From NCBI GenBank assembly GCA_001643675.2, contig LSRY02000033.1, positions 124,001-188,000 on the forward strand: a DNA stretch of 64,000 bases, written 5' to 3'. Shown in pieces: positions 11,952 to 23,796 of this stretch. Position 1 is the first letter of the stretch; every line of letters begins with the position of its first letter. Below the pieces are notes generated by a model. The model saw only the letters and a list, made by a program, of their open reading frames with translations. It made no database searches and had not been told where the DNA came from. The position numbers and the translations under genes are program-made. Source of the DNA: Monocercomonoides exilis (Eukaryota > Preaxostyla > Oxymonadida > Polymastigidae).

Positions 11952-13345
11952 ATGACTATCGCCAAACAATTCACAAGTTTGCAATCGTTGTCACATTTGA
12001 ATCCTTGATTATTGGGCTTTTTTCTTTTTCTGTTTTTATTGGAGAATTGCTTTCTGAACTGGATGATTGCGATGAGGATGGCCAAAAACAGAAAATTGAA
12101 GAAATGGATACGATTATGAACGTTATGGATGAAAAAGAATTTGAATCTGTATTTACAGAGGAATTGTTCAATAAAATAGATAAAATGATTGAAAATAAAA
12201 ACATGACGTTGGACAATGCCATTTTGCTGATGAAGCACATTGGGCATTGGAATGATCTGAAAGAAATTTTCGTTCAGACCTTTGATAATTCATCATTGAA
12301 CAAAAGAGTTCAAGAGATGATTGTTGAAGAAGATAAGAAAAAAGAAGAAAAGGATGAAAAGCTTCTTGTAGACCTTTGTGAATGTTATCTTTTATTCAAC
12401 CCTTTCGCATCATCGGAAATAATATCTATTTGTATGCATTGTCTCCTGAAAGTTGCGCTGAAGAAAGAGGAAAACGTGGAAACGCAAAAAGACGTGGAAA
12501 TGGCTTTGCTTGCGTTTGGCACTATTTGGTATTGTGTATGAGCACTTCTGTTGTATTTTTGAACATTATTGGAATCTTTTGTTTCTTTCTTGTTTTTGAT
12601 AAGAAAACGGAGGAAGACCAATATTTGGATGAAATCAAAGAAATCGTCCAATATCATAAAGGACATCGCAATCTCACTCAGCTTGCCTATCAACCTGCTT
12701 GGGAGTTATTAATAAACCAAATGTACTTTGATAGTAGTTTTGGAGACGTTGTTGTGAATGAGCTGCATTTAGGAAGAGAAGCAGCAAGAGAATTAGAAGC
12801 GCTATCAAAATGCATCAACTTGAAAAGACGAGAAAAAAAAAAAAGAACTTTTTGTTTTGATAAGATGGCTCGAAACGTTGGACTCTTTCTTTGATTCATG
12901 CAAGTTGTGGGATGAAGAATGTGCCGAGCTTATCAGCCGCATTGAGAGGATGTTTTGGGTGGCAAGAGAAAACGATAGAATAATAAGCAATAAATGCATT
13001 TGCGCGTTTGGAAGTGCAGCGTTGAACAGAACTGTAGCAATTGGCGACTTGTTGATTGAAGGTGTTGTTGGTGCAGTTTTGGAGGGTATGCTGCAATCAA
13101 ATGATGAATACTCACGAATTGACGTTTGTTTATTATTTTTCGAAAATGTTGCCGATAGATTGAAAGACAAGGAGGAAAAGGAGAGCGAGGAGGCAAAACG
13201 AAAAGAGATGAAGAGAAAGGTGTTTGAAAAGAAGGAGGAAGAAGGATATGAAGATTGGGTGATGGGGCTGAGCTTTTGCACCGCTAAAGGAAGCCATGAA
13301 ATATTTTTGATTGAAAGATATTCAGATCATTTTATTTATTTGTAA
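11952..13345 (+). pseudogene. Orphan NEIKEII-family protein, copy A, frameshifted
   Basis: Exon 1 is 11952-11976 (MTIAKQFT), exon 2 12045-12535, and exon 3 starts at 12604. Donors are GTTTGC and GTATGA. The product is an all-helical, Lys/Glu-rich protein of the same family as copies B and C: exon 2 carries FTEELFNKIDKMIE and LLVDLCECYLLF, exon 3 carries YLDEIKEIVQYHKGH. At 12833-12844 a run of 12 A shifts the frame; before it the frame ends in KRREKKK, after it the family sequence resumes as LFVLIRWLETLDSFF in another frame. The C-terminus after EEEGYEDW also departs from copy B. Either this copy is decaying, or the A-run length is a sequencing error. No domain of known function is recognisable; I recall the family as very numerous in Monocercomonoides. 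Confidence 0.7.
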
Positions 13346-15256
13346 ATTGTCAAAATTTGAATTCGCTTCAAGTTTGCTTTTCCACTCCATATGCCATTGA
13401 TCTGTTCATTCTTTCGGCCAAGCAAAGGAGGGATTTTGCTTTTCCTTTTTTTTTCTTTTTTGAATTATTCATGTCTGTTGTTTGAGATTAAATTATCCAC
13501 AATGACTTGCAACATTGTGGAAGAAAATTGTTCTTTTTAATTCTGGAAACGATAAGCAAAGAATTGGGGAAAAAAATGTTTTCATTTTTATCACATGTCA
13601 TTTTTGAAACTGTCTGAAATATTTCAAATGACTCCAACAAAAAAAAACATTCAAAATAATGATAATGATAATAATAAGAATAATAAGAATAATAATAAGA
13701 ATAACAATAATAAGAATCAATAAATAAATTGAACAATAAATAAGTCAAATTAAAAATACTTGTTGTGAACTTTCACACGCAATCAATAAGTGTTTGGGAT
13801 TTCATGCACCGATGCAAAACCACAGCAGCACCTCATCCAGCCATTTTCAACAATCCAACCAAATAAAGAAAAGAAAAAGAAAAAGAAAACAATATCAAAT
13901 AAAAAAGGAAGAAAGAAGAAAAGAAAAGAAAAGAAAAGAAAGAAAAGAAAAGATCAAACAGGACAAATCCGACTGTTGCTGCACAAATCGACGAGGCGCC
14001 TCAAAATACAACAAAAGCCAAAACTTTAGTCGCATCAAAGAAAACATAAAACAAAAAAGAAAGAACAAAAAAAGTGAAAAAAGAAAAAGTGCGCGCATTT
14101 GTCAGGTGAGAAAGAAAGCTAGTAAGCAATCAGCGCGCTGCATGAATACACACAACTGCAACACAAAACAACAAAACAACCAAACAACCAAACAAAGACG
14201 AGCTCAAAAGGAAATCTTCAATAAATACATCTGAACAAAACAATAAAAAAAAAGGTTAAAATACTTTTCTTTTCTTTTCTTTTTTCTTCATTTCATGCCT
14301 TTTGCAGATAGAATTTCGGAGTACATAATCGGAGCAGGAAGAAAGGCAACACAAAGCAAAGAAAAAGTGGATTTCGATGTACGATATATCAAACATTTAA
14401 TCCCACAAAAGAATTCAAAAAGTACTTACCATCAGAGAAAACAGATCCGACTTTCAAAAAATAATACAAAACGAAAAAGAAAAAATTGGAAAAAAAATAT
14501 AAAAATTATAAAAACACACATTGAAAAGACTGGGAAAATGAACAAAAAGAATGAAGATGAAAATACAAATCGAACAATCGGTACAAAGCACGATCGTCTC
14601 TGGTGTTGGTAATTACGAGCAATCGCACAAGGATAGTGAACATGCAAAACAAAAACAAAAACAAAAAATAAAACAAAATAAAACCTTAAAAACCGAAATA
14701 AACGCAAAATATGACACAGATTATTCTTCAATAGCCTCAGATAGCAAAGCAACAAGCGCCATAAGAGGCTGAATAAGCCCACAGCTCCCTCCATTCACCC
14801 CCAAAAAACCAAAAGCCAAAAGTTAAAAAACGAAAAACGAAAAACGAAAGACTAAGACAGGACAGTCTTTGCAGCAGCAATTAGAGAGGCATACGAATCC
14901 ATCACACAGAAGAGCAGAATAAAAAGCTTCGTTCCAAACAGAAACAGAACAACAAGCACAAATACAAATATAAATGCAAATGCAAATACACAAAAAATAA
15001 AAAGAAAGGAAAGGAAGATTTGCGCTGTTCACTTTCCAAACCTAAAGAAGCATTGCTCGCAAACAAAACATTGAGTGAAAAGCAGAAGAATGAGCAGAGT
15101 TCGCTCTGTTCCATTTGCCTTTTCCCACACTCCGCCTCACTCTTCTGCATTCTTCCAAGCCTTTTACATTCGTCCTCCCAAAAAACTTGTGGTTTCTGCC
15201 CCATAACAATAACAGCCATTCTGCCTCTTTCTGCCTCCTTCGCCAAAACCCCCTGC
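13346..15256. other. Intergenic, A-rich low complexity
   Basis: This 1.9-kb gap between the 3' ends of copy A and the large minus-strand gene is A-rich on the plus strand, with AAT/AAG microsatellite-like stretches near 13660-13740 and AAAAG runs near 13865-13960. Lys/Asn-rich frames (for example 13794-14234) follow from base composition. I see no supported gene. Confidence 0.5.
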
Positions 15257-18200
15257 CTATTCCTCTGTGTCTGTCTCTCTCCAGTTCAGCCACTCAAACC
15301 TTCCCTCATACACCCTCCACACTCTCCGCCTGCTTCGGCCTTTGCTGCCTTTGCTGCCTTCTTTGTCTGAGATCTCGCTGTCCTCTTCTTTTTTGTGATG
15401 TCCGTTACGACGCATCCCAACGAGGTTCAACAGACTCTGATGCTCAATCCAAACCACGCTCGATATCATAAGCTTCTGGTCGTCCTTCATATACCCCTTC
15501 ACATTCTTCATCTCTTCTTCCTCCAATTCCATCTTCTGCTTCTTCATCTGCATCTGCATCATCTTCAACATATTCGGGGCCAGAGCGGTTTCGTCTTCTC
15601 CCATTCCCCGCTGCTCCTTCATCGCCTGTTCGTATCTCAGCAACTCAAAGAATACATTTATCATCCGCCGCCTTGAGCCTTTTATTCTCTCAGAAGATCT
15701 TTTTCCTCCTCTGCCTGCCTTCCTCTCTGCCTCCTCTTCTGCACAGCCCCGTGCATTCATCGGCGGGACAATAATCGGAGGAATCAGCAAAAACGGCACC
15801 ATTTCTCTTGTCTCTCCCAAACGCCTCGTCAACCTCACTGTCTCTCCACACATTCTCCCGCTCTGCTTCTTTTCTGCTCTTTCGCCTGCCAAACACTCAC
15901 ATCCTCTCTCAAATTCCTTCTCAAGCAACAATTTTCTATCTTTCTCTGCTTGCGCACTTCCACAGCCTGCAGCAACAGCGCCACCAGCTGAGCAAAGAGG
16001 TGCATTCGAACCTGTTGGCAAAAATTGATCAGTTTGTTGTGGCAGCAAACAACCACAACAAGAAGCAGAAGCAGAAGAAGAGGAGGAGGAGGAAGAGGAA
16101 GAAGAGGAAGAAGTAAAGCTCTTCAATTTTGGCAAAGCCGAAGGAAAAGGAAAAGGACAAGGAATTCCCAACGGTCGCAGAAGAAGCGCTGAAGGCAAAG
16201 AAGCCGATGCCGACGGATGTTGCAAAGGAAATGATTGTGCAGTCTTCTGTTTTCTCTGCTGCTCCTCCACATACCCATCCCACGAAAGCGTGTGCGCATC
16301 CAAAGCCAAATTCATCGCCTTCTCATCCTCAGCAAACGAGCCTGTGAACTCTTCCCCGCTGAACCCAAGCGCATCACACGCAGCCAGCGGAACTCTCGTC
16401 GCAGGCGGAAACTTTGCATCTTCCAAACAGCATCCATCTTCGCTTCCTGCCTCTTCTTCGGTCAGACATCCCTCCCCAACTCCTTCCATCTGCATCAATT
16501 TCTTCATTATCTTCTTTTCTGCCTGTTGGATAGCTCCCGTCACCTGTTCGTTCGACCACTGCACCCAACTCCCTTCCTCACCCCATTCCTCCATCTTCCC
16601 CATCTTCCCTATTCTCCTCCCTATCGCTCCCAAAACCTCCAGCTTGTCCTTCACCTCTCTCAGCTCCTCGTCCTCCGAGCATTCTCTGATCGCCTCTCTA
16701 AATTTCTTCATCATCTCCTCCTTCATTTCGCTCTCATCGTCTTCCCCATCCTCTTCTCTCCCCTCCTCTGCCTTCTCTGCCTCCTCATCCCTCCACTCTG
16801 CCTTCAGCTCAGCGTCCTCTGCCACAAACAGGTCGTCTCCTTCCACCCGCCTCAGCCTCTCCAACTGCCCAGACTTTATCCATGCTCTTGCACACATCCG
16901 CATCATCTCCCACGCCGTCACCTCTCCCATCGTTGCAACAGCCTCTGAGAATGCAATCACACGCACCCCACCCACTCGCGGTAAGCCAACCAGCAGCCGC
17001 CAAAACAGCTCGTGCAGAGAAAGCACGTCGCTCGGTATGTTCATCAGAGGCACAGCCCGTGCCTCGCACACTTCACTCATTTCACTCATTTCACTCATTT
17101 TACTCATTTTACTCATATCGCCTGTTTTTCTCATATCACCCATTTCACCCATTTTGCCCCTCTGCTGGATGCCCCATCCATCCCCAGGCAGCGTTGCGAT
17201 GTCCACTCCATACACAAAATCGTGCATCTCGCTCGGGAACGGAAGCCTCTCCAAACGCGACACGCCCTCTCCCTTCGCATACTCCGCACTCTCCACATAC
17301 TCTCGCATCAGCATGCCAACATATGCCGTTCGCAGAATCTGCCGCGTCGAATGCACCAGCAGCACATTCAGACGGTCTCCGCAGAAAACAATCGATCTCC
17401 TCCGCTCATCGTTCGGGCTCACCTCTGCAACTTTCATTTTTGCTCTTTCTTTCCTGCTCGTTGACGCTGCCTTTGGCCCTTTCCTCGGCAATGAAGCAGA
17501 TAAGCCTGCTGATGGAAGTGCTGATAGGCACGTTGAAGCTGTGCTTGACTCAATGCTCATCCAGCTCTCATTCTCCAGCCTGGCCTGTTTGCGTGCTCCA
17601 TGCCTCGGCCATCCACCTCCCTCCTCCGTCTTCTTCTTCTCCTCCTCCTCCTCCTCGGACCACTCCTGAACAGTCGTGGCATTCCAGTTCTCGTATGATG
17701 TACCTTCTGTGAAAGACCCCACTCCTTTCCCTTCAAAACTTCCTCCAGTCAAATCTGAAGCCAAGCCAGAAGGAAAAGCGCCACAAGAAGAAATCTGCTC
17801 AGCAGCACCCAATGAAGCGCCTTCATTCAGCCCTGTCGAACGCATCTCTTCTTGCCCTCTGCAGTAGCCGATTCCAGATACACCTACGTTCTTGTTGCAA
17901 CCTGCTGCCCTGCTGCACACGCGCTTCCCTTCAACTCCTCTGTTGCCTTTGTCAGTCTTTCTTTGTTTGTTCGGTTTCTTCTGTTTCTTCTGGCTGTTCT
18001 GCTCTTCGTTGCAGTCTGCCTCCAGTCTCTTTTTCTTCCCTTCGTATTTCGACGTTTCCACCGCCTTCTTGCTCTTCGAATGCGCCCCCTCTTTGATGTT
18101 GTAGTGCGTGAACCACACAAACATCTTCACTGTTTTGCTCCGCTTGTGGCACAAGTCTTCCTCTGCCATGAACAACGGCTCTTGCTCTCTCCTCTGCTCC

Positions 18201-21200
18201 CCGCACGAGCACAAACTTCCTGAGCAACAAAAGCACCCTTCTGAAGTGGCCAATCTCGAAGCAGAAGATAGTCCATTCCCTGGCAAAGCCCTTCTGTGTA
18301 CCTCTCTGCCTTCCCCAAACTCCGTCGGCTGCGAGTTCACCCAACGCATCGTCGCTGGAAACGAGAACGACAGCGGCACCGTCCTTCTGTTTATTTGCGT
18401 CATATGCTCCAACGCTATTGTCCTCGGCGCCATGGCTATCGACTTCCTCCCGTGGTATGTGCTGTTCGGTTGCGTCGTGTTCGTTGCTGAATATGATGAC
18501 TTCATCCCATACTCCTCAGCCGGCGTCAGCGTGAACAGAGGCACAAACGCCGAGCCCACTGAAACTGGCAGAGAATAGAGCGAGGGCACAACCATCCCGC
18601 ACCGACACACTGAACACCTTCTTTTGGCTCTTCCTATTCCAATCTGTGTTGGCTGTGCTGGCAATTGCAGCTGGCTGCCCAAAGGCGCTGGCATATAAAA
18701 ACAAGGCCCAACTGGAGCAATCCCTGCTGCAACGCTCCTCGCCGTTTCAGCGCTGCTTCTTCTGCTCCTCTCATCTTCATCCCACCTTCTCGATGCATCA
18801 TTTATCGCACACGGCAGCGTTGGAGGCATCGGCAGAATTGGATGCTGCGATGTCTGCAGCAGGTGACAATCCTTTGGCCTGCCTGTTCCGCTGGCCAGAG
18901 GCCGCAGCCCCAAATCAGCCTTCAAGACAGCCAGCTTCCTCACTCCATCAAACAGCGCCTCGTCCAAATGCCCTGCTTCTCTCCTGCCTCTGCTCAGCTC
19001 TGCCTGCTCTGCCGGCTCTGCCCCACAGTCGCCAGACACCTTTGAGTGGTGCTGGTCTCGCCCGATGCTCGACTTAAATACACCGCCAAGCGAAGTGCAC
19101 GAAGCAAGCATTGTCCAATCGCAAGACTCATCAAATCCAGATGAGGCAGATGAGACAGATGAAACAGATGAAACAGAAGAGAAAGATGAAGAAGACGAAA
19201 CGCAACCTGAGGCTGAAGTTGTCTTCTCTGCTGTTTGCAATGCCTTTGCAGAATTCGCTGGGAAAGAAGGTGCTGAATAACTGCAAGACTTTTTGCAGCA
19301 AAACACATTCGCAGACTGTTCAATTCCTCTCACATCTGATTCACTTGGCAGATGAGCCGCTCCCAGCCCTGTCTTCTGAGCATCCACTTCTTCTGATGCG
19401 CTGCTGAGATTGCTCTGTGCATCTGAATGTCTCTTGCCGTTCTCCTTTTCTGTAGAAGCGCTTCCAAAAGTGCTTTCTTGTTGCGCCTCATCAAAAGAAC
19501 CCATCTCAGTGCTCTGAATGTTCTTTCCGCTCTCTGTTACCTCCTGAGCACAAGGAATTGCATCGCCAAATTCTGCTTCCTTGCTGTTTTGCTCAAGCTC
19601 TTCGCTGCTTCTCTCTTTCTGCATTCTTCTCTTCGTCTTCTGTGTCTTCATCTTTGTCTTTGCCTTCACTATCCCGTGGCAGTTCCGCTTCCATCCCCTC
19701 TGGTCGCATGCTCTTCTGCCGCTCCCATCTTCACTTTCTTCTTCTTCTTCTTCTTCTTCTTCCACATAATCTTCGTCCCACTCGCAACTCTGCTCGCTCT
19801 CGTCCTCACTCAAACTTTCTTCCTGCCAATTTTCTTCCTCACTCTCTTCTCTTCCTTCCCTTTTTGCCCTCTTCTTCCTCTCCTTCTGCTGCTCCACCCT
19901 CCTGACTTTCAATCCTGTGTTTTTCCTCCTCTTCATTTTCTTCTTCTCCTTTGACGTTACTGTTGTTGCCATTGTTTTCTTTTTCTTCTTCTCTCTCAAA
20001 TTCCTTTCTCCCTTCAGTCCGCATTCGCACCTCTCTCCGTTCTTCCACATGTTCCTTGAAGCTTCTCTGTTTTCCATCAACTGCCTTCTCAAAGTTCCTC
20101 GCTTGCATATTGCAAGCATATCCTTCATGCATCCCTCAAAACTCCACCCATCTCCATCTCCGTCTCCGTCTCCATCTCGATCGCTCAATCCCTTTCCCTC
20201 GCTTCCACTTTCCTTCCTTTCGCTGCTGCTGCTCTTCCACTGTTTCCTCCTCTCCCTCTTCAAATTCTCTTCGCTCAAGTAACTCTTTCGCTCCCAATCA
20301 GCATCTCTCTCCAATCTGCGCCCTCTTTCTTTTTCTTTTTTCTCTTCCTCATTTTCCTTCTCTCCTTCGTGTGTATCTTCCAATCTCTCTGTTCCATCGA
20401 TTAAATCTGATGCTCTTCTATCCCCTGCTTTCCTCTCATTTTTGCTCATTTTTCCCCCTTCTCTTTCTCTTTCTCTTTCTCTTTCATCGCCTTGTGTTCT
20501 TTGTCTTTTGTTTTCTGCCCCAAAGTTGCCTTCAGCTTGCTCCATCTGTGGAATCAATGGACTTTGCCTCAATTCCTCTCTTTGCTCCTCCTCCCATTCC
20601 CCTCTTCTCTGCGTCAGCAGCCCATTTGCTCTCCCAAAATGCACGTAATCTTCCTGGCTCTCTCTTTCTGTTCCTGTGGCTTCAGATTCTTTCCAGCTGC
20701 TTTCTTCTTCCCCAGCGCTTTCACTTGCCCAAAATATTCCCTGTTCCTCCTCCGCATCCTCAGCAGACTCGCTCTCTTCTGTCCCACTGGAGCCTAAAAG
20801 AACGGATTCTTCAGCTGCTCCCTCCACTCCCTCCCCATTCTCATCTTCGGCCTGCCCAGCAAGCTTCAGCATTCTGCTGCCCATCCCAGCATCCCTCGAC
20901 ACGCGAAGTGGCCCAGCGAATACTAATCCGAAACTTGAGCCATAAGGAGGCTCTTCTGGGAACAGCAAAGAATTATATTGCATTTCCCCAATTCTTTCTC
21001 TGTTTTCTTCTCTTTCCTCTCTTTCTTCCCTCTGATCTGCTTTTCTATCATCATCAAGCCCATCGCATATGTGACATGTCTGCACCACTCGCGCACTCCT
21101 CCCACCTTCAGCGCCTTCAAAGCAGAACCTTCCTCTGTCTTCTTGCTCCTTAATTATTTTGTCTCCACATGCCCATTTTCCAGTTCGATCTCTTCCACCC

Positions 21201-21563
21201 TTGTCTAATGATCCAGCTGTTTGACGCTCCAAACAGCTCTCCAAAATTGCATTCTCTGCAGTTTGCGCAGGCCCCCACAGGTCTTCTGAACCAAAATGCT
21301 TTTCAAATTTGTTAGCGCAGCTGCTCTCCTGCCAGTCTCCGATCGCCTTGTTTTCTCCGTTCTCTCTGCTGTCATATCCTCCAAATAGCCCAGCAATGCA
21401 CTTATTGCCACCATCTGGGGCACCCCAGATTTTTTCCTGAAAACACAAAAAAAACACACGCAAACACGCCACCCCCGCAAAAAGCATGTTAAAATACTCC
21501 AATCTGCGCCTACGCGCAGCAAAATAAACAGCCTACCGTGTTGCGTCTGTCGTCCACAAGCAT
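15257..21563 (-). CDS. Large charged orphan protein, about 2,068 residues
   Basis: I place the start ATG at 21563 with a nine-codon first exon (21563-21537, MLVDDRRNT), a 100-nt intron with donor GTAGGC and acceptor TTTTCAG, and exon 2 from 21436 to the stop at 15257. The junction is in phase 0. The longest open frame alone would start at a TTG (21502), so the two-exon model is preferred. The N-terminus reads EKIWGAPDGGNKC. Most of the protein is Glu/Lys/Arg/Ser-rich low complexity with acidic runs. Compact, less biased blocks are near ERRRSIVFCGDRLNVLLVHS, VLSLHELFWRLLVGLPRVGG and the C-terminal RRRMINVFFELLRYEQ. There is a Cys cluster (RRCSVCRCGM). I recognise no family. Composition suggests a nuclear or scaffold protein, but that is only inference. 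Further introns inside low-complexity parts cannot be excluded. Confidence 0.6.
17071..17155. repeat. 9-bp tandem repeat within coding sequence
   Basis: The plus strand repeats TTCACTCAT and close variants (TTTACTCAT, TTCACCCAT) about nine times. On the coding minus strand this gives a Met-rich tripeptide series (SEM, SKM, GDM, GEM). The period is a multiple of three, so length change keeps the frame. Confidence 0.85.
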
Positions 21564-23796
21564 CGCCAAAAAAAGGCAAATTTCGTGCAAATTGTGAATT
21601 GAAAAATGAAATAATGCCTCACTTCCCCAAATTCAAAAACACCCGCCACCAGTCAAAACCTTCCCCAAACAGCATGGAGCATGTTGCCAACCCCAAATAC
21701 ACCCTTTCGCCAACCGGCACTTTTCTCACATGTGTTTGTTATGGTGCATGTCAAAAAACTGTTTTTCAAAGTCTGGCCTTTCTCGCACGCTGCTCCACCC
21801 CACACTCTCTCCATCGCTCACCTCTTACAAGTAATTTACGGGAAACGAAAAGAAAGGTCGTTTTAACCTCTTTGTCGACCACAGCGCAAGCAAAGCATTT
21901 GAGCCCAAAACACCTTCATTTCTTATCCGTGCTGATGCCGAGCGACCTCATCTCACACAAATCCATTGTGGAAACGCAAGTTTTTTCATTTGCTCCACAT
22001 GCGCGAATGACATGAAATTTCCGACTTTCGAGTTTTGGTTTTGTTCATCAAGTCACAGATGATTCCCTTTCAAATTTCGTCTCCTCTGCTCGAAGGCTTC
22101 GCGGCATGCACAAAAATGTTGCATAAACGTGCGGTCAATCAAATGAGAAAGAGTGGTTTCTCGTGAGCCCCAATTTCACTTCCTCGGACGATTTTTGTTC
22201 TTTGAAGGCGAAGAGCATTCTGAAGCGTGAATCTCGAGTTGACTACAACTGCACGGCAAAACACAGACGTTTTCCTGCAAAGCATGTGGAGGTTGGTGTG
22301 GAATGAAACGGAAAGTGGAGTTGGCATTTGGGCATCACAAGCAAGCTCAATCTGCAGCCAAACAGCCTATTTCAGCATCTGTCTCACAGGGCTTGTGAGC
22401 AATTCCACGCGCCCTGGCACTTGGAAGAGGGCAATCTGTCTTCATTCTGCAGAATATGTTTTTTGCCGTGAAGGAAAGCGTGCGTGCGAGGCGTTTTGTG
22501 GATGCTGCTTGCGAGCTTTGGAAGAACCCTTTTGTTGTAAGTCCGCGCTGTTTTCCTGCTTCCTCGATTGATTATGAACGAAACGTGGAGGCGAATGAAC
22601 ACACATTCAGATGATCCTGAACCTTCCCATTTGTTTGCGTCCTTGTCTTTGCCACGCTTTGCGCAAGTTCAGGTGAGATGCCACATAAGCGAAGGACCAA
22701 GTGATTTGAAGAAATACTTTCATTTTATTATTATATCGAAGGAAATGATGTGAAGCTCGTATCACTGGTCTACAAATTTTTGCTGGGTGCAACAGACTGT
22801 TGAAGCAATTCCATTATTTTTATTTCTGTCTGTGCCTCTTGTGCAGCTCCTGCTGAACTTCTGGCCTGGCGCAGTGACAGTTTTGAGCGAAACTCATGGA
22901 TTTGATGGGTGATTACGAAAGAATGAACAATGGCACAAACAGGAAGGACACTTCTAGACTTGCGCACTGTATACAAAAATCGCGTCAATTTCGAACTTCC
23001 GAATTATGCGTTTGTTTTAACAGTCCCCTCATCTTTTCCGTTCCGTGTTTGGGATTGTTCAGCTGCGCTGTGTTGGCCAGCACCAACACGGGAAAAATGG
23101 TCAGGATGCGAATGGAATTCTGTTTTTTGAGGAAAAAATTAATTTTTGAATTTTCTGTTTGTTCTTGTTTTTTTTGTGAGAAAAATTGAGTAAAAATTAA
23201 GGCTTTTGTGGTGGATAGTATTTTTTATTGCATTGAATGGACAAGTTATTTTTTTATTTTTAATTTTTTTTTTTTTTTATATTTTTGAATATCAAGAATT
23301 TAATATTTTTTTACAAAAAAACAAAATTTTCAAATAATTCACTTTTATAAAAATTAAAAATGTGAATTATAAGTTATTATTAATCGAAGCACAGACTATT
23401 TTTAAAAATAAAAAAAGATTCATTGATTTGTAAAAAGGGAGATCAATATTTTAATAAAATTTGAAAAAATTTATAAGGAAATCAAAACCGTCAGGAAGAT
23501 AATATTTTAGAAAAAACAAATCGTTTCAAATAGAATAAATTCTATTTGAGGTTCATAAATGAGAAACATTATTTTTATCACTTCAAAGGATACATGCAGG
23601 AAAACACGGACTTTCAAGCTTTTTTTGCACAAAGCATAAAAAATTTGTTTCACTTTTAACATTTTTAAACTTAATCAGATTTCAAAATATATTTGATTTT
23701 TATATCTGTAAACAAATATCATAGATATAACAACAATATGTTATGTGACTTCACATGTATTTCAAAAAATAAACCCATTTTCTTTCAAAATTTTGG
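21564..23796. other. Intergenic, mixed GC, no supported gene
   Basis: From 21564 to about 23150 base composition is gene-like rather than AT-rich, yet the longest frames (21599-22015 and 22227-22571, plus strand) begin at non-ATG codons and match no family. This part may hold the promoter of the large minus-strand gene plus a decayed gene. From 23150 to 23796 the DNA is AT-rich with T and A homopolymers and looks empty. Confidence 0.4.

Noticed and set aside
13794-14234. 146-codon Lys/Asn/Gln-rich frame
   Set aside because: Composition follows the A-rich DNA; no start context, introns or homology support a gene.
16290-17669. 459-codon Ser-rich plus-strand frame
   Set aside because: It is the antisense of the Glu/Lys-rich 2,068-residue gene; GAA/GAG-rich coding DNA leaves open Ser/Phe/Leu frames on the other strand.
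21437-21502. Start of the large minus-strand gene at 21502
   Set aside because: That codon is TTG and the segment contains a T-rich acceptor ending at 21437; a spliced ATG start at 21563 fits better.
22227-22571. Cys-rich 114-codon plus-strand frame
   Set aside because: It begins at a GTG, lacks a signal peptide or family match, and no intron borders extend it.
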